A program made the translations under genes and the position numbers. A model generated the notes under the pieces. The model was not told the DNA's origin and searched no databases. It saw only the letters and a program-made list of their open reading frames with translations. Positions 17,293 through 24,685 of a stretch of DNA of 64,000 nt are shown here, one piece after another (positions within the stretch are counted from its first letter, which is position 1; every line of letters starts with the position of its first letter). The stretch is from Eubacterium sp. AF16-48 (lineage in GTDB: Bacteria > Bacillota > Clostridia > Lachnospirales > Lachnospiraceae): contig NZ_QUHB01000005.1 in assembly GCF_003479405.1 (NCBI RefSeq), positions 1-64,000 on the forward strand, given 5' to 3'.

Positions 17293-17682
17293 CTATTTCA
17301 TCCTATCTATCATATTCTTTATTTTCAGTTCTATCTGATTAATTACTTTGATGAAATCTTCGTCTGATTTTCCTGTCGGATCATCCAATCCCCAGTTATC
17401 ATCAAATGGTCTTCCAATGAACGGGCATCCAACATTACATCCCATAGAAATAGCAATATCTGGCTCTGGTATATCCGAAATCAGCTTTGAATACTGTTCT
17501 TTCTCCATATCAATGCCATACATTTCTTTCATAATACGAACTGCATCCTGATTTATTTGTGGCTTCGTTTCCGTTCCAGCAGAATAACTTTCAAATACGT
17601 CGGATGCAAAATGCTTTCCCAATGCTTCTGCAACCTGACTTCTGCATGAATTATGGACACAAATGAACGCTACTTTCTTCAT
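17293..17682 (-). CDS. arsC: Thioredoxin-coupled arsenate reductase
   Basis: The 129-residue protein has the low-molecular-weight phosphatase fold with active-site loop CVHNSCRS at residue 8 and two further redox cysteines in MGCNVGCPFIGRP. These mark the thioredoxin-linked class that reduces arsenate to arsenite. AGGGGATAGG precedes the ATG, and the gene follows the disulfide protein by two bases. With the efflux permease broken, reduction without export would not give resistance by itself. Confidence 0.9.
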   Translation of the reverse strand: MKKVAFICVHNSCRSQVAEALGKHFASDVFESYSAGTETKPQINQDAVRIMKEMYGIDMEKEQYSKLISDIPEPDIAISMGCNVGCPFIGRPFDDNWGLDDPTGKSDEDFIKVINQIELKIKNMIDRMK

Positions 17683-17684
17683 AC

Positions 17685-18059
17685 CTATCCCCTAACTTTC
17701 TTTAATGCTTTTATCACATCATCCTTACTTAATACTTTCCACATTGAGACTACTTTATTATCAATAACCAGAGCAGGTGTACTCATAACTCCCATTGCCG
17801 CAATCTGACCAAAATCTGTAACATGGTCAATCTCATCCGTCATGCCAAGCTCACTAAGCGCTTCCTTCACATTCTTCTCCAATGCATTGCATTTATCACA
17901 ACCGCCACCAAGAACTTTCACATTTGCTCCTGATGAAAGAGTTTCCTTTGCTGCCTCAACGCTTTCTTCATTGCAATTTCCACCACAGCAACAACCTGAT
18001 TGTTCCAAGCTGTGTCCCTTTTGCAAGTAATGCTGCAATACAGTTTGCCCAGATTCCAT
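17685..18059 (-). CDS. Small redox-active disulfide (thioredoxin-fold) protein, chimeric N-terminus
   Basis: Residues from about 46 form a thioredoxin-like domain: VKVLGGGCDKCNALEKNV with a CxxC site and IAAMGVMSTPALVIDNKVV with the cis-Pro region. A Cys cluster (GCCCGGNCNEES) precedes it. Such proteins sit beside ArsP-type permeases. The first 20 residues (MESGQTVLQHYLQ) look like the far end of the deleted permease, read in another frame than the permease N-terminus. The thioredoxin part itself looks intact. Confidence 0.75.
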   Translation of the reverse strand: MESGQTVLQHYLQKGHSLEQSGCCCGGNCNEESVEAAKETLSSGANVKVLGGGCDKCNALEKNVKEALSELGMTDEIDHVTDFGQIAAMGVMSTPALVIDNKVVSMWKVLSKDDVIKALKKVRG

Positions 18060-18309
18060 GAAAACGCCCCATAATCTTCTTACTTCGTTCTGGTGGAAAG
18101 TAGCTTTGAATATAGGAAATCATAAAAATCAGGATACAAAGCAATATCGTTATCTTCAAAACATCATATAGGAAAAACTGTACACTTCCACCCATTCTAC
18201 TTGAAGTATCCAAGCCAATTTTCTCAAGAAGATTTCCAATTAATGTACTCATCCATTTCATTCCCAAAATCTGATTTTGAATAAACTCCCAAATCATTAT
18301 TGACAGCAC
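18000..18309 (-). pseudogene. ArsP/YraQ-type permease, internally deleted
   Basis: The N-terminal part is recognisable: QFFLYDVLKITILLCILIFM, then SYFPPERSKKIMGRFHGIW. After IAALL the normal second helix and the rest are absent. The frame continues out of register into the disulfide-protein gene and ends at 17968. About 80-90 true residues of a roughly 300-residue protein remain. The start overlaps the ArsR stop by 13 bases, so the operon layout is otherwise intact. Confidence 0.7.
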
Positions 18310-18593
18310 CCACTTTCCTCTTTACAGCAGGATAATCCTTCAATAAAAGTTTTAAAGGCATTCAAGGTCTCACAATTCAATGAATAATGATGCCATCTAC
18401 CTTCTTTCCAATCATTCACCAGCCCACATTCATTTAAGATTTTCATATGATGAGAAAGTGTAGGCTGCGTAATCTCAAAAGCCTCCAATAGTTTACAACC
18501 ACATTTTTCTCCGTCGGAGAGCATTTGGATAATCTGCAATCTATTACTATCTCCCAATGCTTTACAAATAAGTGCTACATCTATTGTATTCAT
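18297..18593 (-). CDS. arsR: ArsR-family metalloregulator
   Basis: The 98-residue winged-helix repressor has a metal-sensing site EKCGCKLLEAF and recognition region ITQPTLSHHMKILNECGLV. A Cys-rich C-terminus (SCCKEESGCCQ) may add thiol ligands. AAAGGAGG precedes the ATG. It heads the arsenic operon and should bind the two matching operators at its own promoter, releasing on arsenite. Confidence 0.92.
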   Translation of the reverse strand: MNTIDVALICKALGDSNRLQIIQMLSDGEKCGCKLLEAFEITQPTLSHHMKILNECGLVNDWKEGRWHHYSLNCETLNAFKTFIEGLSCCKEESGCCQ

Positions 18594-18607
18594 GTTGTCC
18601 TCCTTTA

Positions 18608-18661
18608 CATAGATAATTGTCTATGTTTCTATTATGCATTATGCATAGATGATTGTCAATG
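18608..18661 (-). promoter_or_regulatory. arsR promoter with two operators
   Basis: The promoter has -35 TTGACA (18654-18659), a 17-bp spacer and -10 CATAAT (18631-18636). Two near-identical sites, catagataattgtctatg (18608-18625) and catagatgattgtcaatg (18644-18661), start 36 bp apart. One covers the -35 and the other the leader. Both are inverted repeats, as expected for dimeric ArsR. Positions 18662-18855 show no gene. Confidence 0.75.
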
Positions 18662-18855
18662 TTTATTTTTATGGTTTACAAAATTCCCATCACCCTTTAT
18701 TAGAAGTGTATGCTCATGATTTCAGGAACAACAAGAGCCAAAAGAAAACACCTGCCGCTTCTGACAGATGTTCCACTATAAACTATCTATTTTTCATCAA
18801 GACAAACACCGAGTTTCTCAATTCTAATTCTCCAAACTGGAATTTGGTGTGTGCT

Positions 18856-19380
18856 TTATAAATTTTTTCCGATCCACTCAAGTTCGTTCATGGAATCCTT
18901 ATTTTTTTCAAGTTCATCTCTGGCTGTTGCGTAATATGATTTTTTGAAAAGCATATCCCATGAAAGATATTTTGCCATACAGTCAAACTGCTTATCAATA
19001 AGCTCATACTGGATACTGCCTACGGGAGAACCACCTACAACAATTGTGCCAACTTTTTTGTTTTTTAACTGCAATCCACGGCAGTAGCACTTATCAATGA
19101 TAAGTTTCAATTGTGCTGACATTCCCCACCAATAAACTGGTGTAGCAAAAAGAATCATATCTGCGGCAGCAATTTTATCAATTGTAGAATTTGTATCATC
19201 CTTATCGACGCATCCCTTAGAGCATTGACAGACACCACATCCCTTGCATGGTGCAATGTTGAGTTTGTCGGGTTCAATGATTTCAATTTTATTCTTTTCT
19301 GACGCTCCTTTTATAAATGCATTGATTGCTGCCAGCGTATTTCCTTTTCTGGCACTTCCATTAATGATTACAATTTTCAT
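18856..19380 (-). CDS. Flavodoxin-fold NAD(P)H-dependent oxidoreductase with ferredoxin-like Cys motif
   Basis: From the ATG at 19380 (GGAGG eight bases upstream) the protein starts MKIVIINGSARKGNTLAAI, the FMN-phosphate loop of NADPH-dependent FMN reductases. A Cys-rich segment APCKGCGVCQCSKGC follows, typical of iron-sulfur flavoprotein or flavodoxin-like reductases of anaerobes. The region ATPVYWWGMSAQLKLIIDK contacts the flavin. It is monocistronic here. Substrate unknown. Confidence 0.85.
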   Translation of the reverse strand: MKIVIINGSARKGNTLAAINAFIKGASEKNKIEIIEPDKLNIAPCKGCGVCQCSKGCVDKDDTNSTIDKIAAADMILFATPVYWWGMSAQLKLIIDKCYCRGLQLKNKKVGTIVVGGSPVGSIQYELIDKQFDCMAKYLSWDMLFKKSYYATARDELEKNKDSMNELEWIGKNL

Positions 19381-19458
19381 GCGTGTATCCTCCAACTTCC
19401 GATTTGTATTTCTGTTTGTTTTAAAAATGGGCAACTCCGATTGGAATTGCCCACTCAT

Positions 19459-19800
19459 TTATCACTCCAAAATCCAACGGCTTTGCCGTTGCCGTGCTTA
19501 GCACTCCTTGATTTTGTCGTTGTCACATCAGGTGAAAACAAATACTCGCTTTGCTCGTGCTTGTTTTCCTGCTGATGTTCCAAATTATGCGATTTTTTCT
19601 TGCTTGCACCGATTTCTGCATCAATTGATGTAAGTTTGATGTAAATCGCTATTTTTTTAGTTTTTTATCAAATGAAGTACGTCCCGTCTATTCGGTAAAA
19701 CGGTACATCTTTACATCACGTCGACTAACGTCTCCGTGTGTTTTTCGCCTTATGTCGGTGTTCGCAAGCGCACACCGCCGCAAGGCTCAGTTTTCTCATC
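19459..19800. other. Gene-free segment with three stem-loops
   Basis: No ORF is supported. There are hairpins at 19475-19491 (caacggc-ttt-gccgttg), 19526-19577 (acatcag...ctgatgt enclosing gaaaacaa...ttgttttc) and 19756-19777 (cggtg...caccg with cgc/gcg). The segment separates the flavoprotein from the tRNA-binding-domain gene and looks like stacked recombination debris or a structured leader. Confidence 0.5.
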
Positions 19801-20259
19801 TTAATAGAGCTTTGCACCTGCCGGAATGTGGTCATCTACCATCAGAAGATGAAGCTTTTCTTCGCCTTCTTCTTCGTGGATAGCACTGAGAAGCATACCA
19901 CAAGAGTCAATGCCCATCATAGCTCTCGGTGGAAGATTTGTGATAGCAATAAGAGTCTTTCCAACCAGTTCTTCCGGCTCATAAAAGCTATGAATACCGC
20001 TTAAAATGGTTCTGTCTGTGCCTGTTCCGTCATCAAGAGTAAACTGTAACAGTTTCTTTGACTTCGGTACTGCAACACACTCTTTAACCTTTACTGCACG
20101 GAAATCTGACTTGCTGAATGTATCAAAATCAACAAATTCCTCAAATAAAGGCTCTACCTTTACCTTAGAAAAATCAATCTTTTCAGGCTCTGCCTTCACT
20201 TCCACATCAGCCTTAGGTTTTACATCATTTTTCTTATTTACATCATCCAACTTCTTCAT
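19801..20259 (-). CDS. tRNA-binding domain protein (MetRS C-terminal type), probable metG 3' fragment
   Basis: Residues 45-152 form the OB-fold tRNA-binding domain of methionyl-tRNA synthetase C-termini: FDTFSKSDFRAVKVKEC, then GTDRTILSGIHSFYEPEELV and AITNLPPRAMMGIDSCGM, ending [12 protein letters not shown] Lys/Glu-rich linker precedes it. The frame is open upstream of the ATG for about 16 codons (QLFTAGAKKLPTM), as expected for a fragment. It abuts the conjugative element, so it may be a displaced 3' end of metG, or a stand-alone tRNA chaperone. Confidence 0.7.
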   Translation of the reverse strand: MKKLDDVNKKNDVKPKADVEVKAEPEKIDFSKVKVEPLFEEFVDFDTFSKSDFRAVKVKECVAVPKSKKLLQFTLDDGTGTDRTILSGIHSFYEPEELVGKTLIAITNLPPRAMMGIDSCGMLLSAIHEEEGEEKLHLLMVDDHIPAGAKLY

Positions 20260-20319
20260 TGTCGGGAGCTTTTTCGCTCCTGCTGTAAAGAGCTGTAAGA
20301 TGATTTACATTTCTTTAAA

Positions 20320-20465
20320 TCATTACAATATTTTCTTTAGCAAGCTGTACTAAAATAACCAAATTTGCAGTCTTTTTTGGTCATATATTAGTCATATTAA
20401 ATTTTTTTTGGTCAATTGCCTAGTCCTCAAATCAGAGGACTCTTTTCTATATTATATCGTTGTTT
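20320..20465. other. Left end of the conjugative element, candidate attachment/arm-site region
   Basis: Between the tRNA-binding gene and the integrase stop lie two direct copies of ttttttggtca (20373-20383 and 20404-20414) and a hairpin agtcctc/gaggact (20422-20441). Such repeats fit integrase arm-type sites at an element end. The exact attL core cannot be set because the right end is outside the window. Confidence 0.4.
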
Positions 20466-21701
20466 CTAAAATACATCCATGTTCTTGGCAAGTTTCTCCA
20501 AAGCCTCTCTAGTAACCTCTGGATTTGCCTCCGCATAAATGTTCATGGTTGTGCTGACATCAGCATGTCCCATTACTTCTTGAATAACCTTTACATTGGT
20601 TTCGTTCTCACAAAACCTCGAAGCAAATGTGTGTCTAAAAATGTGACATGAAAACCTGGGCAACATTATAGGTTCTCTCTTCTTTTTCTTTGCCTCTACC
20701 TCTTCTTCAGCATTGTGAGTATCAACGATTCTCTTGATCGCACGATTTACTGCCTGCGGATTATGTGGATTTCCAAACCGATTAGTAAATATAAAGTTTG
20801 TCATTCCATCAACCTCTGCAACACAAAAACCTTCTTCCTGCTGACGCTGATATTCAGACTTGAGCACTTCATACACCGGTCCCATCATTGGAATTGTCCT
20901 TATTCCTGCTTCTGTTTTAGGTTCTGAAACCCGAAACTCACACTTAAATGAATTGTCAGATCTTGTGTAATAAGTAAGACTATGGTTAATATTGATTGTT
21001 CGTTTCTTCATATCAACATCGTCCCATCTGATGCCTATTGCCTCACCGATTCTGCATCCAGTTCCAAGCAGAAATACAAAAAACGGATACCAATGGAAGA
21101 AAAACGGATTCTTCGCAACATAATCAATAAATTCTCTCTGCTGCTCTACTGTCAGTGCTCTTCGACTCTTTCTAGCACCACCATTTCTTTTTTTCACCTC
21201 GGCATAAGCTCCATCTACAGGATTTCTTCTTATTATATCATCTCGTACTGCCAGCTCAAATGTAGGTCGCAATACAGTATTGATACTCTCCAAAGTATTT
21301 ACCTGCAATCCTTTGTTCGTAATCAAATCCGTATAGAAAAATAAGACATCAGAATACTTCACATCCTTAATCTTTTTCTTTCCGAACGTATCCCTGATAA
21401 AATGATCCCATGTATATAAATAATTTGCCTTTGTAGTACTTCGCAACTCCGTCTTGGTAGAAATATATCTATCAAACAGAAAATTCACATCTGCACTTCC
21501 GGCAACATATACATTTAATCCGTCCATCTGGTCACGAACAAGTTCGTCTTCTTTCTGCCTAAGTGTTACAAGAGATTTCGCATATATCGTCCTTTTTTTC
21601 CCTAATGGATCAGTATAAATATATGAATACCTGCCATCAGTTTTACGATAATGCTCTCCTTTTCGTAATACTCTTCCTTTACCATCTTTTCTACAAGCCA
21701 T
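20466..21701 (-). CDS. Tyrosine integrase of the conjugative element (Tn916 family)
   Basis: The 411-residue recombinase has an arm-binding N-terminus (YRKTDGRYSYIYTDPLGKKR), a SAM-like core-binding domain and a catalytic domain. Catalytic residues seen are Arg in GTGCRIGEAIGIRW, His-x-x-Arg in SCHIFRHTFAS and the His and nucleophile Tyr in GHADVSTTMNIYAE. It should excise and integrate the element. GAAAGGAG precedes the ATG. It lies at the element's left edge with its 3' end outward. Confidence 0.95.
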   Translation of the reverse strand: MACRKDGKGRVLRKGEHYRKTDGRYSYIYTDPLGKKRTIYAKSLVTLRQKEDELVRDQMDGLNVYVAGSADVNFLFDRYISTKTELRSTTKANYLYTWDHFIRDTFGKKKIKDVKYSDVLFFYTDLITNKGLQVNTLESINTVLRPTFELAVRDDIIRRNPVDGAYAEVKKRNGGARKSRRALTVEQQREFIDYVAKNPFFFHWYPFFVFLLGTGCRIGEAIGIRWDDVDMKKRTININHSLTYYTRSDNSFKCEFRVSEPKTEAGIRTIPMMGPVYEVLKSEYQRQQEEGFCVAEVDGMTNFIFTNRFGNPHNPQAVNRAIKRIVDTHNAEEEVEAKKKKREPIMLPRFSCHIFRHTFASRFCENETNVKVIQEVMGHADVSTTMNIYAEANPEVTREALEKLAKNMDVF

Positions 21702-21735
21702 CTTTTCTCCTTTCTCAAAAAGAAAAGAGCCTGCA

Positions 21736-21909
21736 TTACTTCTGGTCAGCCATTAGTTTCTCTAATACTGCCATTTTAACTACTTGCGTCATAGTCATGT
21801 TATGATTTTTGGTGTATTCAAGCAGCAATTCATGTTCTTCACCATTCAGTCTGATTGTAATCCTCTTATCAGCAGGATTTTCAGCTTTTGGTCGTCCCAT
21901 CTTTGCCAA
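21736..21909 (-). CDS. Ribbon-helix-helix (CopG-like) small regulator
   Basis: The 57-residue protein carries KRITIRLNGEEHELLLEY followed by a second helix MTQVVKMAVLEKLM, an RHH fold. TTG at 21909 is taken as start because GGAGGTG lies five bases before it; an ATG at 21900 is 14 bases from that site. It ends 35 bases before the integrase start. A perfect palindrome between its -35 and -10 suggests autorepression, and perhaps control of integrase. Confidence 0.7.
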   Translation of the reverse strand: MAKMGRPKAENPADKRITIRLNGEEHELLLEYTKNHNMTMTQVVKMAVLEKLMADQK

Positions 21910-21931
21910 TATATCACCTCCATCTGAACAT

Positions 21932-21960
21932 AGTATACTTTATGTCAGACATAAAGTCAA
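21932..21960 (-). promoter_or_regulatory. RHH-integrase promoter with embedded palindromic operator
   Basis: The leftward promoter is -35 TTGACT (21955-21960), 17 bp, -10 TATACT (21932-21937). The perfect dyad actttatgtc / gacataaagt with one central base (21937-21957) fills the space between the hexamers. Binding there would block polymerase. Confidence 0.75.
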
Positions 21961-21996
21961 GTATATTAATGCAAACTCTTTCATATTCTTTTCAAT

Positions 21997-22209
21997 TTAT
22001 TTGTAGAATTCCTCGTCTTCTATATGAAATGTCTCCAGATATTCATCAAGAATATCAAGGTTCACAAGCACCAGTCTATTCATCTTATAACATGCTTTCG
22101 CATCCTTAGCTAACTGCTGGAACTTTGATAAACTCATCGAGTACATCTCTGCACCCTCTGGATATCTGACAAATCTCTTGTTATTTGTTTTCTTCGTTCT
22201 GTTATCCAT
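21997..22209 (-). CDS. DUF6462-like small protein, candidate excisionase/recombination directionality factor
   Basis: The 70-residue basic protein contains FVRYPEGAEMYSMSLSKFQQ, then AKACYKMNRLVLVNLDILDE, a winged-helix pattern resembling Xis/DUF6462 proteins. The strand-like Arg-Leu-Val-Leu-Val segment fits a MerR/Xis wing. It overlaps the MazF-like gene by eight bases. Placement one gene from the integrase supports a role in excision; this is inference. Confidence 0.6.
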   Translation of the reverse strand: MDNRTKKTNNKRFVRYPEGAEMYSMSLSKFQQLAKDAKACYKMNRLVLVNLDILDEYLETFHIEDEEFYK

Positions 22210-22633
22210 TTTGTTTCATCTCCAATTCCTCTAATACCATCTTGCGTGCTACAGGTAACAGATTAAGCTGCATTATCATCGCTCTATCCATAGCTTCCCT
22301 AATCTCCGATTCTCCTGGAATATACCCCGACTTAAAACGGACACAGCCCTTATTCAAGGTCTGAATATCCTCCGGCATAAAATCAGATCTGTTGCTCAAT
22401 GCGTACCCCCTTATTTCTGAAGGATCAACTATCACATGCACAGGATTATCTTTCAGTTTTGATGATAACGGAACAACTGAAATCTGAGGTGCCCCACCAT
22501 GATTACTTGCATCACACGAGACTACAATTCCCGGTCTTATTCCTCCTTGCACACCATGCGGATTTCGTCCAAAATCTGCATATACAACATCAAACTTCTT
22601 ATATTTGTCATAATGTTTCTTATTCTTTTTCAT
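22202..22633 (-). CDS. PemK/MazF-family protein without an adjacent antitoxin
   Basis: The 143-residue protein shows the MazF-like core: KKFDVVYADFGRNPHGVQGG, then RPGIVVSCDASNH and QISVVPLSSKLKDNPVHVIV. Active MazF enzymes cleave mRNA. The neighbours are a resolvase-fold protein three bases upstream and the Xis-like gene; no MazE-like antitoxin is visible. It is longer than classic MazF by about 30 residues and may be a regulator in these elements. Confidence 0.75.
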   Translation of the reverse strand: MKKNKKHYDKYKKFDVVYADFGRNPHGVQGGIRPGIVVSCDASNHGGAPQISVVPLSSKLKDNPVHVIVDPSEIRGYALSNRSDFMPEDIQTLNKGCVRFKSGYIPGESEIREAMDRAMIMQLNLLPVARKMVLEELEMKQNG

Positions 22634-22636
22634 AAT

Positions 22637-23005
22637 CTAAAACCCCCTTAACTGCATAGCCAGCCTGCCATCATCTACTGTAACGATAATTCCTCCGGCA
22701 GCCTGAACTTGCGCTACTTTTATAAATGCGTCAATAAGATTGTCTGTAATAACACTCATGTTTGCGACTATTACACCATCTACCTGCTTTTTTCTAATCT
22801 TATCCACAATCTGATGCCACTGTCTGTCCACATCATTCTGTGAAAATCCATGTCGGCGTTCAGTGCCAACAATCATGTATTCTTTATTTTTTACATACTC
22901 ATGAATATATTTACTCTGCTTATCCTCTAAGCGATCCACTTTATCCAATGGTGCACTTACTGACAAATACTCTATACATTCAATCGTCTTTTTCTTTCTT
23001 CTCAT
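22637..23005 (-). CDS. Resolvase-fold protein lacking catalytic arginines (1)
   Basis: The 122 residues match the catalytic-domain fold of serine recombinases: IECIEYLSVSAPLDKVDR at the first strand and QVDGVIVANMSVITDNLIDA where active enzymes have a Leu-Ser-Arg-x-x-Arg segment. The Arg next to the nucleophile and both later Arg are replaced, and no DNA-binding domain follows. It is likely inactive in recombination. The ATG at 23005 fits GGAGG seven bases before; an earlier TTG is too close. Confidence 0.6.
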   Translation of the reverse strand: MRRKKKTIECIEYLSVSAPLDKVDRLEDKQSKYIHEYVKNKEYMIVGTERRHGFSQNDVDRQWHQIVDKIRKKQVDGVIVANMSVITDNLIDAFIKVAQVQAAGGIIVTVDDGRLAMQLRGF

Positions 23006-23016
23006 AGCCAAACCTC

Positions 23017-23346
23017 CTATGAAACAAGCATCTCTGCGTTATCTAGCATTTCGTTAAATATCTTTTGAAAATATGCCTTCTTGCTGCAATCCATTAATTC
23101 CAGCCTGGAGTCTATTGAAGTTTCTTTCTTACTCTCTGCCACATTCAGGATTGTATTGGCATCTACCTTGAAATAATCAATTATCTTAAATAGATTTGTG
23201 ATACTTAATGCACGTTCTCCATTCTCATACTTTTTGATAGTTGACTCACTAATACCAAGCTCAGCAGCAAGGGCTTCTTTTGTAAGATTTCTTTGGATTC
23301 GTAACGACTTAATCACGATTCCAACTTGATAACCATCATATTTCAT
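23017..23346 (-). CDS. XRE-family HTH regulator
   Basis: The 109-residue protein has a helix-turn-helix, IKSLRIQRNLTKEALAAELG followed by ISESTIKKYENGERALS, and a C-terminal helical tail. The ATG at 23346 is preferred (GGAGG eight bases before). It lies between the two resolvase-fold proteins in one operon and probably regulates element maintenance or excision. Confidence 0.8.
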   Translation of the reverse strand: MKYDGYQVGIVIKSLRIQRNLTKEALAAELGISESTIKKYENGERALSITNLFKIIDYFKVDANTILNVAESKKETSIDSRLELMDCSKKAYFQKIFNEMLDNAEMLVS

Positions 23347-23557
23347 CGCTATATCCTCCATCGTCCTTTGCCATTTCTCTTAACATCTCTACAGCTGCAT
23401 CTTCTGTTTCATACTGACCAAGCCACTTCCCTCTCGAATCATGTACTACTGTTCCGAATGCAGTCTGAGTAAATCTGCAATCCTTCACAGCCGGGACTTG
23501 TTTGTCCCGACCGGAATGATTTTCTGTTGTCGATCTACCAAAGGACTCCGTTAGCAT
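23336..23557 (-). CDS. Small protein of unknown function
   Basis: The 73-residue frame starts as ATGCTAA overlapping the stop of the preceding gene, suggesting coupled translation. Its second half, AFGTVVHDSRGKWLGQYETE followed by DAAVEMLREMAKDDGG, reads as a compact acidic domain. The Ser/Thr/Arg-rich first 25 residues look unstructured. No family recognised. Confidence 0.5.
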   Translation of the reverse strand: MLTESFGRSTTENHSGRDKQVPAVKDCRFTQTAFGTVVHDSRGKWLGQYETEDAAVEMLREMAKDDGGYSDEI

Positions 23558-23958
23558 CCAAAGTCCTCTGCATGAGATACAGTTATTGGCACCGGACCGA
23601 CTTCAAGAGAATAGAGCCATATGCCCATATCTGTGATGGTCTTAACAAATTCTTCCAGATCATAAATGTCATCTGTGATTTCATTCAGGCTTCTGACTAC
23701 TACAACCTCAAAATCTTCCTCTTTAAGTGTTGCAAAGAAAGCATTCAGAGCTTCTCTGTCATAGTCCCTTGTCATTGAGCGATCACAATACGCATCATTT
23801 ATTATTACTCCATTAGGCATTGCCTGATCACGCATATTCTCGACCATCTGGACTACATTAGGTTCTGCTCTGCGGGACTTTACAAATGCAATTCCCTTAG
23901 CAAGCTCCTGAGTATCAGTACCTTCGTTTCCTACTACGTTAAAATCTCTTTTATTCAT
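23551..23958 (-). CDS. Resolvase-fold protein lacking catalytic residues (2)
   Basis: From the ATG at 23958 (AAAGGAG upstream) the 135-residue protein resembles the serine-recombinase catalytic domain: GIAFVKSRRAEPNVVQMVEN, then VIINDAYCDRSMTRDYDREA and VVVVRSLNEITDDIYDLEEF. The nucleophile Ser and the second Arg of the RLxR-like segment are missing. Like its partner at 22637 it has no C-terminal DNA-binding part. It could form dimers with that protein. Confidence 0.55.
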   Translation of the reverse strand: MNKRDFNVVGNEGTDTQELAKGIAFVKSRRAEPNVVQMVENMRDQAMPNGVIINDAYCDRSMTRDYDREALNAFFATLKEEDFEVVVVRSLNEITDDIYDLEEFVKTITDMGIWLYSLEVGPVPITVSHAEDFGC

Positions 23959-24080
23959 TTTGTTATCTCCTTTACGATTTCGTATTGGAGAGTTTTGGCG
24001 CCTCCACTCTCGTGGTGTGCTGTTCTTTAGCACATGTTTATGGTACTCTATTAAAAAAAACTATGCGCCCACTCTAAAGA

Positions 24081-24434
24081 CTATCTTTTCTGATTTGTAG
24101 TCTTTAAAAGACTATTTTTAATTTCTCCCTCTATTCTTCCAGTCACCATTTTTAAATTGTTTACTAATTCCACCATCTCCGGCGAATAATTCATGTGTTC
24201 TTCTCCAAACAACAAAAAATCAGCAGAGCAATCCAAGATTTGTGCAATACAATACAATTGTGGTATTGTACAATTTGCTTTTCCACTTTCAATTCGAGAC
24301 ATTTGGTTCTTACCAATACCAAGATAGCTTGCCAACTCTATAGCTTTCATATGTCTTGATTCTCGTATATCTTGAATTCGTATACCAATTTTCGAACAAG
24401 TATCAGAATCATATTCTTTTATCTCTTGAATCAC
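24081..24434 (-). CDS. XRE-family HTH regulator (paralogue of the one at 25590)
   Basis: A Cro/C1 helix-turn-helix is clear: ELASYLGIGKNQMSRIESGK, then ANCTIPQLYCIAQILDCSAD. GTG at 24434 fits GGGAGGTG upstream better than an ATG at 24479. It is closely similar to the 25590 protein through NQMSRIE.G.ANCTIPQLY, so the two arose by duplication. Confidence 0.8.
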   Translation of the reverse strand: MIQEIKEYDSDTCSKIGIRIQDIRESRHMKAIELASYLGIGKNQMSRIESGKANCTIPQLYCIAQILDCSADFLLFGEEHMNYSPEMVELVNNLKMVTGRIEGEIKNSLLKTTNQKR

Positions 24435-24463
24435 TCTGCTCACCTCCCTTACAAAAAATAAGA

Positions 24464-24498
24464 AGCCGATATCATTCAAATATTGAACGATATCGGCT
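24464..24498 (-). terminator. Terminator after the 46-residue ORF
   Basis: A near-perfect stem agccgatatcattcaa / ttgaacgatatcggct is followed on the minus strand by TTCTTATTTTTT. It ends the unit starting at 25507 before the next XRE gene. Confidence 0.75.
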
Positions 24499-24540
24499 CC
24501 CTTTTGCCCTTACCAACTGCCATTTCAGCTGACGTACTAT

Positions 24541-24681
24541 TCACTTATTTATTTTATCCGCTCGTTGCTTCTTTACAGAATATACTATAAAATTTCCATT
24601 CTTATCTTTCCTAACTTCTGCATCATTCCCATTTCTCGTTGCATGTAATATTTGCTGATATAAAATAAGTTTCTCATCCAT
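24541..24681 (-). CDS. Small protein, 46 residues, unknown
   Basis: It reads MDEKLILYQQILHATRNGND and continues AEVRKDKNGNFIVYSVKK. GGAGGGGTGATA sits correctly before the ATG, within the end of the upstream gene four bases away, and a terminator follows. The pattern of helix then beta-strand is protein-like. No family recognised. Confidence 0.6.
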   Translation of the reverse strand: MDEKLILYQQILHATRNGNDAEVRKDKNGNFIVYSVKKQRADKINK

Positions 24682-24685
24682 ATTA

